From a virus, in the IMG/VR virus record IMGVR_UViG_3300033143_002256, positions 1 to 20,327 of that record: a stretch of 20,327 nt of DNA; one strand, given 5' to 3'. Position numbers and translations under genes: made by a program. Shown one piece after another: positions 15,928 to 20,327 of this stretch. The notes beneath the pieces were generated by a model, which was not told the DNA's origin, did not search any database, and saw only the letters and a program-made list of their open reading frames with translations. Positions within the stretch are counted from its first letter, which is position 1. Every line of letters starts with the position of its first letter.

Positions 15928-16455
15928 TTAATTTTTATTATCAATAATCTCCTCAATACGGTTAATAATCCTACCAATTATCACCATTGGGCAATAGAAA
16001 GACAAATCATCTATCATTTCTTGCTTCCAATCTGAAACTTCTGGAACTAACTTTTGAATCGTGCAACCTTCTTGATATTCTGCAATAGATTCCGTATCTG
16101 TTACACCTTCTAATAAATTATCCCATTCTAAATCACAAGGTGAAGTATATTTTAACTGTTCTACTTCTACATCTGTTGATAAATCTATTCCTAAACAACC
16201 AACAGTATATAATATTTTTTGTACTCTTTCTAATTCTGGTTTTGTTAATCCAAACACATTCATTAAATTTAATGTTTTCTGATATTCAATATAACATTCA
16301 ATCATTAAATTTAATGTTTTCTGATATTCAATATAACATTCAATCATTAAAGCTATCACATTATAAACAGTTTGACAAAATAATTTAATTTCTTCATAAA
16401 ACAATCCAATCGTAAATATAGTTGCAATTAACAATATTACTAATAAATCATTCAT
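15928..16455 (-). CDS. Membrane-anchored protein with internal 14-residue duplication
   Basis: Read from the ATG at 16455 (175 residues); a GTG one codon upstream is possible, with AAGGATT before both. Residues 2-20 (NDLLVILLIATIFTIGLF) form one hydrophobic membrane segment or signal anchor. The block MIECYIEYQKTLNL is present twice in a row near residue 40-65, from an exact 42-bp tandem duplication. The C-terminal two thirds are acidic and soluble, with several cysteines. No family is recognised. The start overlaps the end of a 21-codon ORF, so it is probably translated after it. Possible roles in superinfection exclusion or membrane attachment are guesses. Confidence 0.7.
   Translation of the reverse strand: MNDLLVILLIATIFTIGLFYEEIKLFCQTVYNVIALMIECYIEYQKTLNLMIECYIEYQKTLNLMNVFGLTKPELERVQKILYTVGCLGIDLSTDVEVEQLKYTSPCDLEWDNLLEGVTDTESIAEYQEGCTIQKLVPEVSDWKQEMIDDLSFYCPMVIIGRIINRIEEIIDNKN
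16261..16344 (-). repeat. Exact 42-bp tandem duplication
   Basis: Units 16261-16302 and 16303-16344 are identical, and the first bases of a third unit (CATTAAA) follow. The length is a multiple of three, so the reading frame of the membrane protein is kept. The lack of differences shows it is recent. Confidence 0.97.
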
Positions 16456-16513
16456 CACACAATCCTTTCATAAAACTTCCAAATAAAACCGTTTGCTGTT
16501 TTTCTTTTTCCAT
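16448..16513 (-). CDS. 21-residue small ORF
   Basis: A 22-codon frame starts at 16513 with GAGGAAT about 7 nt upstream and stops at 16448, overlapping the next gene by 8 nt. The product is short and charged (begins MEKEKQQTVLFG, ends GLCDE). The overlap and ribosome binding site suggest it is translated and coupled to the membrane protein, but nothing else supports a function. Confidence 0.45.
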   Translation of the reverse strand: MEKEKQQTVLFGSFMKGLCDE

Positions 16514-16514
16514 A

Positions 16515-16775
16515 TTATTCCTCACAACTATCTTTTTCAACAATCGGTTCAGTAATTTCACCTTCAAAAGACAAACAAGAAAATACCGGAATAGTTATTG
16601 AAAACATTTGCGACAAATTTTTTATTTTACTGTATATGTAACAATCCCGCATCGAGCTTTGTTTATTACGTTTTTTACAATGGTTGCATAACTCAAATTG
16701 ATCTTCCTTATTTGCTAATTTTTCTTCACCTATTACTGTAATGCCATTTTTATCATAACGTATAATCTTAAGCAT
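16515..16775 (-). CDS. Small cysteine-containing unknown protein
   Basis: The start at 16775 (MLKIIRYDKNG) is chosen because AAAGGAGAG lies just upstream; a longer frame to 16820 overlaps the previous gene and has no such site. The 86-residue product has CNHC and further cysteines that could bind zinc. It ends in EKDSCEE, almost the same tail as the neighbouring protein (16813-17067), and the DNA is identical for 18 nt there. Function unknown. Confidence 0.65.
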   Translation of the reverse strand: MLKIIRYDKNGITVIGEEKLANKEDQFELCNHCKKRNKQSSMRDCYIYSKIKNLSQMFSITIPVFSCLSFEGEITEPIVEKDSCEE

Positions 16776-16812
16776 TTTATTCTCTCCTTTTGGTTTTATG
16801 TTTAAACTGTAA

Positions 16813-17067
16813 TTATTCACAACTATCTTTTTCAGCCGGCTCTATTATTTCTTCCAATCCTTCTATTATTTCTTTACGTTTACTTATTGGAAGATTCACT
16901 CCCTTCCAAGTTGGTAGCCATTCTTCTACTTTTGAATTTGTTTTCTTATTAAATCCAAAATACCATAATCTTATATCTAATTTCAACTTCTGTGCTAATA
17001 CTACCGTGCTAATTATTATCTTTGATTTCTTTGTAATGTTTATTTCTTTAATGATTGTGTTCTGCAT
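16813..17067 (-). CDS. PC4-like ssDNA-binding protein
   Basis: An 84-residue protein with GGAG before the start. The segment LDIRLWYF (30-37), then EEWLPTWKGVNLPISKRKEI (48-67) and a final helix IIEGLEEI match the PC4/YdbC-type pattern: strand with DIR-W, a basic PTxKG turn, L-x-(hydrophobic), and a closing helix. PC4-fold proteins bind single-stranded DNA as dimers and are found in phages, where they may aid replication or late transcription. It is followed closely by a gene with a matching EKDSCE tail. The assignment is by pattern and moderately sure. Confidence 0.5.
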   Translation of the reverse strand: MQNTIIKEINITKKSKIIISTVVLAQKLKLDIRLWYFGFNKKTNSKVEEWLPTWKGVNLPISKRKEIIEGLEEIIEPAEKDSCE

Positions 17068-17080
17068 TTATTAACTCCAT

Positions 17081-17221
17081 TTATTTAAATTGTGTTTTAA
17101 CCCATTTTTCAATGGTTTGATTTTGCTCTTTTATAATTTCTGTTATTTCATTTTGTGATTTAGCATTTTTGATTTTAGTAATATTTTGTTTTAGATATTT
17201 GTTTAATTCTTTTTCATTCAT
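17081..17221 (-). CDS. 46-residue lysine/asparagine-rich helical protein
   Basis: The frame starts at 17221, overlaps the end of the preceding gene by 8 nt, and stops 14 nt before the PC4-like gene. The product is polar and probably one long helix (ELNKYLKQNITKIKNAKSQN, then EITEIIKEQNQTIEKWVK). The ribosome binding site is weak, so coupled translation from the upstream gene is likely. Function unknown. Confidence 0.6.
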   Translation of the reverse strand: MNEKELNKYLKQNITKIKNAKSQNEITEIIKEQNQTIEKWVKTQFK

Positions 17222-17402
17222 TATTATATTCTTTCAATTTTAATTTACTTTCTTCCCATTTTTCATAATAAGGCCAATAAATTTTTTTAGCTTGTTCTAC
17301 TTTTTCAGGAAAGCGATGATTAATATCTACTAATAAAATAAACTCTTCTTTTTTACAATTAATTATTGCATCCTCTTCATTTTCATAAATTCCTTCCGCC
17401 AT
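17214..17402 (-). CDS. Small acidic unknown protein; start uncertain
   Basis: The 62-residue frame from the ATG at 17402 encodes an acidic protein (MAEGIYENEEDAI, then EEFILLVDINHRFPEKV, then a YWPYYEKWEESKLKLKEY helix). It has no ribosome binding site of its own. The frame is open further upstream, with a sensible EVCW before the M. The strong AGGAG at about 17440 instead serves an ATG at 17431 in another frame that stops at 17363 after 22 codons. The gene may have lost its real start through a small indel, or the 22-codon ORF may be a leader. No family is recognised. Confidence 0.6.
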   Translation of the reverse strand: MAEGIYENEEDAIINCKKEEFILLVDINHRFPEKVEQAKKIYWPYYEKWEESKLKLKEYNNE

Positions 17403-17431
17403 CCAACAAACTTCTTTATTATTACTGCCAT
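17363..17431 (-). CDS. 22-residue out-of-frame leader ORF
   Basis: It has the best ribosome binding site in the area (AGGAG 8 nt upstream of the ATG at 17431). The basic product (starts MAVIIKKFVGWRK) ends inside the next gene. It could be a coupling leader peptide, or the true N-terminus of the 17214-17402 protein separated by an indel. Confidence 0.35.
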   Translation of the reverse strand: MAVIIKKFVGWRKEFMKMKRMQ

Positions 17432-17598
17432 ATAACTTTCTCCTATAATTATTATACTATACTCCCGATACTTATATATTAGACCCACCTTTTATGAGGA
17501 AACTAAAAGTTGTGTCACGTTGCACTGAGCTTACTTGTTCATCGCTTGTCGCTCTTCACAAGGTAAAATCAATTATTATTTCTTTTACCCCTTAATTC
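17432..17598 (-). promoter_or_regulatory. Long untranslated leader downstream of P3
   Basis: About 160 nt separate the expected start of transcription near 17593 from the first usable ATG, while the other conserved promoters have leaders of about 40-50 nt. It contains a GGTAAAA/TTTTACC stem near its 5' end and a CTTGT/ACAAG stem enclosing two GCGA repeats. No gene is seen. It may be a regulatory leader. Confidence 0.35.
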
Positions 17599-17630
17599 AA
17601 GTATACCATACAGGTACCATACTTGTCAAG
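17599..17630 (-). promoter_or_regulatory. Conserved phage promoter, copy P3
   Basis: TTGACA at 17624-17629 and extended -10 with hexamer TATACT at 17600-17605, separated by 18 bp with two ATGGTA repeats. It differs from P1 and P2 at one position, 2 bp after the -35 box, and matches P4. It serves the small-gene operon from 17431 down to 15928. Confidence 0.85.
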
Positions 17631-17669
17631 GTTTACTAACTAAAGAATGCTAATTTTTGACGTGCGTAG

Positions 17670-18110
17670 TTAAACAGCAATTTGTCCGAATAAATCATTA
17701 TGTAGTCTTGTAAAAGCTTTATAATGTACCGGCCATTTCTTTTCTAATTTAGGTATCCATCTTTCAAAACCTAATGCGTATTTATTATACTTTTCAGGGT
17801 AATATTTTTTAATACAGTCAAAACAGAATTTCTCAGCCTGATATTCACCTTCCTCACAACAATTATTTGTTCCATCTAAGATATGTCCAATTTCGTGAGC
17901 TAAAGTTTCATAATAACTAAATAAATTATCTTTATGGTGCCGTAAATTAAATTTAATTATAACAATTTCTTCTGCTTTATCAATACATACTCCGGCACCA
18001 CGTATTCTATTATCTCGTTTAAGTATAATATTTTGTTTTATTTTAAAGTCTTTTTTAATAATAGCTGTTTGTTCATTTAGATATTTAAATAGAGCTTTTT
18101 CATTAATCAT
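17670..18110 (-). CDS. ImmA/IrrE-like zinc metallopeptidase
   Basis: A 146-residue protein with AGAGGAT before its start. The zinc-binding helix TLAHEIGHILDG holds HEIGH at 72-76, and EGEYQAEKFCFDCI (87-100) supplies the third acidic ligand expected in ImmA/IrrE-type gluzincins (E-x-x-A-x-x-F). ImmA-type enzymes of mobile elements cleave repressors to switch on gene expression; a phage copy could act on its own or a host repressor. No helix-turn-helix is fused here, and no repressor gene is seen in the window, so the target is unknown. The long C-terminal tail (YNKYALGFERWIPKLEKKWP) is outside the family core. Confidence 0.7.
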   Translation of the reverse strand: MINEKALFKYLNEQTAIIKKDFKIKQNIILKRDNRIRGAGVCIDKAEEIVIIKFNLRHHKDNLFSYYETLAHEIGHILDGTNNCCEEGEYQAEKFCFDCIKKYYPEKYNKYALGFERWIPKLEKKWPVHYKAFTRLHNDLFGQIAV

Positions 18111-18113
18111 TAT

Positions 18114-18341
18114 TTAATCCTCTTTTTCTACATAATCAAATCTTAAATATGGAAGTTTATCAAACTCTTTATAATCTAATTCTTCACGTAAGGTATCAAA
18201 CGCTTTTTCTGGTAGTCTAATAAATCCTTCATAAATAGCATAATGGTGATCTGTGCGATACACTTCAATACGACCCATCTTCCAACCTGGCCAATCATTA
18301 TTTATAATTTCATATTCTGTTATTGTAATCAAATATTTCAT
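18114..18341 (-). CDS. 75-residue unknown protein
   Basis: GGGAG lies 7 nt before the start, which overlaps the upstream gene by 32 nt. The product is acidic and aromatic-rich (NNDWPGWKMGRIEVYR; LPYLRFDYVEKED) with no cysteines or membrane segments, so it is a compact soluble protein. It ends 3 nt before the metallopeptidase start and could be its partner, but only the spacing suggests this. Confidence 0.65.
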   Translation of the reverse strand: MKYLITITEYEIINNDWPGWKMGRIEVYRTDHHYAIYEGFIRLPEKAFDTLREELDYKEFDKLPYLRFDYVEKED

Positions 18342-18675
18342 CTATTTTCTCCCAAATCCAATCATATTTATAATTTTTATTTTCCAACTCCACAATCTTA
18401 GTTTGATATCTAATATTATTTAAACCCAAAATAAAATTATCACTTATTAATACTTTGTTTTCTTCTTGAAGTCTATTAAGTCTTTTTACAAATTCCATAT
18501 TTTTGTACTTATTTAATTTACTTTCAAGTTTTTCAATATCCCTATCCTTTTCAACATTCTTCATAAGCTCTTGGGACAGCTGTTCTTGGAGTTCCTTATA
18601 TTTTTCTTCTGGTACACAAATAACTTTATAGCTGCTTTTCGGTGGCAATGGTTTAATTTTTTCCTTATCGCTCAT
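18310..18675 (-). CDS. Coiled-coil unknown protein
   Basis: A 121-residue protein with AAGGAG before its start. After a basic N-terminus (MSDKEKIKPLPPKSSYKV) almost the whole length is heptad-like helix (EEKYKELQEQLSQELMKNVE, then KDRDIEKLESKLNKYKN, then RLNRLQEENKVL). It probably forms a dimer or a longer bundle. It is transcribed with its neighbours. No family is recognised. Confidence 0.65.
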   Translation of the reverse strand: MSDKEKIKPLPPKSSYKVICVPEEKYKELQEQLSQELMKNVEKDRDIEKLESKLNKYKNMEFVKRLNRLQEENKVLISDNFILGLNNIRYQTKIVELENKNYKYDWIWEKIDEIFDYNNRI

Positions 18676-18689
18676 ATCAATTCTCCTTT

Positions 18690-18785
18690 TTATTTAGCTG
18701 ACTTAGTTGGAATTAAAACTGTTAATGAATTAATAAAATTCTTCATCATTTCCAAACAATCACCTAAATATAATTTAATACTCAT
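18690..18785 (-). pseudogene. N-terminal stub of a DNA methyltransferase
   Basis: A 31-codon ORF with an AGAGGAT site upstream begins MSIKLYLGDCLEMMKN. This closely matches the start of beta-type DNA N6-adenine or N4-cytosine methyltransferases (h-Y-x-G-D-C-L-E-x-h-K), which lies shortly before the catalytic DPPY motif. Here the sequence loses similarity after KN and stops at codon 32, with no DPPY. It is probably the remnant of a deleted methyltransferase, though a short peptide could still be made. It sits directly after the Fic gene and before the coiled-coil gene. Confidence 0.5.
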
Positions 18786-18790
18786 GATTT

Positions 18791-19294
18791 TTAAATCCTC
18801 TGTTTATTTAACGTTTGATAATAATATGATTGCAAAAATGGTATCTGAAAATTATATCCTTCATTTATTGCTTTACTTAACCAAATCAATCTTCCAACTT
18901 TACCATTTAAATCTTGAAACGGATGTATTGCTTCAAATTTATTATGTGCCTCCCAACTGTTCATTCCACTAAAATGATGTATTGCTTCAAATTTATTATG
19001 TGCCTCCCAACTGTTCATTCCACTAAAATCTAACATATATTTACTCATTAAATGTGATACTAAATTAAATTGTGGCGGAAAATAATCACCTACAATTACA
19101 TTATATTTTTTAAATCTACCAACCCAATGCCTATTTAAATATTTACCTAAAATTTTATGTGTTGTTAAAATATCACGTGCTGTATGTATATCACCAGCTA
19201 ATATAAATTCAATAGCATTCATATCGCCAGGATTAATTCTATCTTCACCATCTATGCGATTACTTTCTAACATAAATTTTTTATATTTATTCAT
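18791..19294 (-). CDS. Fic/Doc-family protein with duplicated segment before the active site
   Basis: The ATG at 19294 has GGAGG upstream and is preferred to a GTG at 19306. The 167-residue product follows the Fic fold order: ESNRIDGE near the start, a helix THKILGKYL, then GRFKKYNVIVGDYFPPQ, a helix, and the active loop HPFQDLNGKVGR at 124-135. Fic enzymes transfer AMP or another phosphate-containing group to target proteins; H124 would be the catalytic base. The usual HPFxDGNGRxxR has L for the first G and K for the first R here, so activity may be changed or lost. An 18-residue block is exactly duplicated just before H124 (89-106 and 107-124). A broken second copy of this core lies immediately upstream. 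It could act as a toxin or host-modifying factor; no antitoxin is recognised. Confidence 0.78.
   Translation of the reverse strand: MNKYKKFMLESNRIDGEDRINPGDMNAIEFILAGDIHTARDILTTHKILGKYLNRHWVGRFKKYNVIVGDYFPPQFNLVSHLMSKYMLDFSGMNSWEAHNKFEAIHHFSGMNSWEAHNKFEAIHPFQDLNGKVGRLIWLSKAINEGYNFQIPFLQSYYYQTLNKQRI
18923..19030 (-). repeat. 54-bp tandem duplication inside the Fic gene
   Basis: Units 18923-18976 and 18977-19030 are identical except for the last base. Each encodes FSGMNSWEAHNKFEAIH with one flanking residue. The length is a multiple of three, so the frame is kept. Both copies end at the position of the catalytic His. Confidence 0.95.
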
Positions 19295-19313
19295 TATTTC
19301 CTCCACTGTGATA

Positions 19314-19480
19314 CATTTATTGCTTTACTTAACCAAATCAATCTTCCAACTTTACCATTTAAATCTTGAAACGGATGTATTGCTTCAAATTTATTATGTG
19401 CCTCCCAACTGTTCATTCCACTAAAATTTCAAATTTATTATGTGCCTCCCAACTGTTCATTCCACTAAAATCTAACATAT
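19314..19480 (-). pseudogene. Broken duplicate of the Fic catalytic core
   Basis: This stretch repeats 18862-19038 of the adjacent Fic gene almost base for base, but a 10-nt deletion in the tandem unit puts the parts out of frame. One surviving 40-codon frame runs from MNSWEAHNKF through the HPFQDLNGKVGR loop and ends VSQWRK at the ribosome binding site of the intact gene. A short frame before it ends at LVE. It is a recent duplication scar, though the 40-codon piece could be translated. Confidence 0.85.
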
Positions 19481-19579
19481 CATATCCAAAAATAACGCAC
19501 TAGCTATAAAATACAATATTATAATAAAGACATATATCCAATATAACCATTCATTTAAGGTTGGTTTATATATTTCCAT
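19472..19579 (-). CDS. 35-residue single-pass membrane peptide
   Basis: AAGGAG lies 5 nt before the ATG at 19579 (another ATG is one codon upstream). The product is a short polar start (MEIYKPTLNE) and one long hydrophobic segment (WLYWIYVFIIILYFIASALF), then LDMIC. It looks like a small phage membrane protein of holin-like or inhibitor size, with no family seen. Its last codons overlap the edge of the Fic duplication, so its C-terminus may have been created by it. Confidence 0.6.
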   Translation of the reverse strand: MEIYKPTLNEWLYWIYVFIIILYFIASALFLDMIC

Positions 19580-19616
19580 CATAACTCCTTTCAGTCTATA
19601 TGGTTATTAGTTTTTC

Positions 19617-20066
19617 TTAGTATAAATCCTCACTGAATAAAATTTTTTTTATTTCTTTCCCACTCCAGATAGATTTAATTCCAGCTTTATTTTGTAATAT
19701 ACAAGCCTCTTTTCTTCTCACGTATCTATTTTTAGAAGTAATAAATCCTTGATCTCTACTTAATTTTTTTTTCATCGCCTTGGCGGTTATATAACAATCG
19801 CCATGTCGGTTACCACGCACTATTGTTCCATCATTACATTTTATTGCAGCACAAATACATATTTCATCTTCACTCAAAATCTTCTCCCTTAAAACATGCT
19901 TGTCGGACTTGGCTCTTGTGTTCCATACTTTAATTGCCATAGTAATATGCATCGTTTGTGTACTTGTACCGCATTCTTTGCAAAAGATATTGCCAACAGT
20001 ATAATTTGGGTTTATCCATTTAGCTTCTCCCCCACAAAACGGGCACTCCCTCAATTTATCACTCAT
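19617..20066 (-). CDS. Lar-like zinc ribbon fused to a phage-specific domain
   Basis: A 149-residue protein with AGGAG before its start. Residues 1-52 match the Lar-type restriction-alleviation zinc ribbon: LRECPFCGGEA with C8 and C11, CKEC with C29 and C32, and AIKVWNTR. Lar of the Rac prophage reduces EcoK restriction, but many phages carry ribbons of this pattern with no tested role. Residues 68-149 have a second pattern common in phage early proteins: AAIKCNDG...RGNRHGDC, then QGFITSKNRYVRRKEA and a terminal LFSEDLY. That domain has no established function that I know. The gene is second after promoter P4, which suits an early, host-takeover protein. The fusion of both parts is clear; the anti-restriction role is inference. 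Confidence 0.65.
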   Translation of the reverse strand: MSDKLRECPFCGGEAKWINPNYTVGNIFCKECGTSTQTMHITMAIKVWNTRAKSDKHVLREKILSEDEICICAAIKCNDGTIVRGNRHGDCYITAKAMKKKLSRDQGFITSKNRYVRRKEACILQNKAGIKSIWSGKEIKKILFSEDLY

Positions 20067-20076
20067 TTTGGTTCTC

Positions 20077-20211
20077 CTATTTATCTTTCTTTACAAATTC
20101 AGTTAAATTAACACTATTACATTTAGGACACCTATGACATACTTTTTTCTTATCAACTTTAAAATTTTTTGATTCACCAATGAATTTACATTTATTACAT
20201 TGTAGGATCAT
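20077..20211 (-). CDS. 44-residue zinc-ribbon protein
   Basis: CNKC (5-8) and CHRCPKC (25-31) provide four or more zinc ligands in a short basic protein. I take the start at 20211 with AAAGG about 10 nt upstream; an ATG at 20232 would add seven residues but has a weaker site. It is the first gene behind promoter P4, about 50 nt from the expected transcript start. Small zinc-ribbon proteins in this place often bind DNA or RNA polymerase, but nothing specific is visible. Confidence 0.7.
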   Translation of the reverse strand: MILQCNKCKFIGESKNFKVDKKKVCHRCPKCNSVNLTEFVKKDK

Positions 20212-20264
20212 ATAATTAATACCTTTCTCCATTTAAATTAAACACCAATTTTTATCCTCACTAT

Positions 20265-20296
20265 AAGTATACCATACAGGTACCATACTTGTCAAC
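20265..20296 (-). promoter_or_regulatory. Conserved phage promoter, copy P4
   Basis: TTGACA at 20290-20295 and extended -10 with hexamer TATACT at 20266-20271, 18 bp apart, identical to P3 over the shared block. An AATAATA-c-TATTATT dyad lies just upstream (20302-20316) and could bind a regulator. It drives the operon from 20211 downwards. Confidence 0.85.
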
Positions 20297-20327
20297 CCTA
20301 TAATAATAGTATTATTCAGAAGTACCT

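Noticed and set aside
7556-20296. CRISPR array or transposon ends from the repeated 32-bp block
   Set aside because: The copies are kilobases apart, all face one way, and contain complete -35 and -10 boxes; no spacers or transposase are present.
1-20327. Recoded stop codons
   Set aside because: Well-supported genes end at TAA, TAG and TGA with tight spacing to the next start, so the standard bacterial code holds.

Overview
The window is a 20.3 kb piece of a tailed double-stranded DNA phage or prophage genome. Every gene I can support lies on the minus strand, so transcription runs from high to low coordinates. The sequence is strongly AT-rich, with clear AGGAG-type ribosome binding sites, sigma70-like promoters and ordinary TAA/TAG/TGA stops. 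This fits a low-GC bacterial host, perhaps a Bacillota, but the host is an inference from composition only.

In transcription order there are two blocks. The first (20.3 to 15.9 kb) is an accessory region of short genes. It holds a small zinc-ribbon protein, a Lar-like zinc ribbon fused to a phage domain, a 35-residue membrane peptide, a Fic/Doc protein next to a broken copy of its catalytic core, a stub of a DNA methyltransferase, a coiled-coil protein, an HEIGH metallopeptidase of ImmA/IrrE type, a PC4-like ssDNA-binding protein and several unknowns. Two genes here carry exact in-frame tandem duplications of 42 and 54 bp.

The second block (15.7 to 1 kb) is the packaging and head module: a probable small terminase, an HNH endonuclease, a small zinc protein, the large terminase (broken by a one-base frameshift into ATPase and nuclease parts), portal, prohead protease with scaffold, and major capsid protein. 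A second HNH endonuclease follows, then a GNAT-like protein, a head-completion-like protein, a small Ig-like protein and a very long tail fibre that runs off the left edge. No tail tube, sheath or tape-measure gene is seen between head and fibre.

Four almost identical 32-bp promoters (near 20280, 17615, 15770 and 7570) divide the strand into transcription units. Their conservation includes the spacer, which suggests one shared regulator. The most unusual signal is a structured element of about 60 to 85 nt present twice (6630-6713 and 13750-13836). Three of the four pairs in one stem differ by compensatory changes. Both copies lie downstream of an HNH gene and just upstream of a gene with no good ribosome binding site. 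A 44-bp exact copy of an HNH gene's 3' part also sits between terminase and portal, showing that these endonuclease genes have moved or recombined within the head module.
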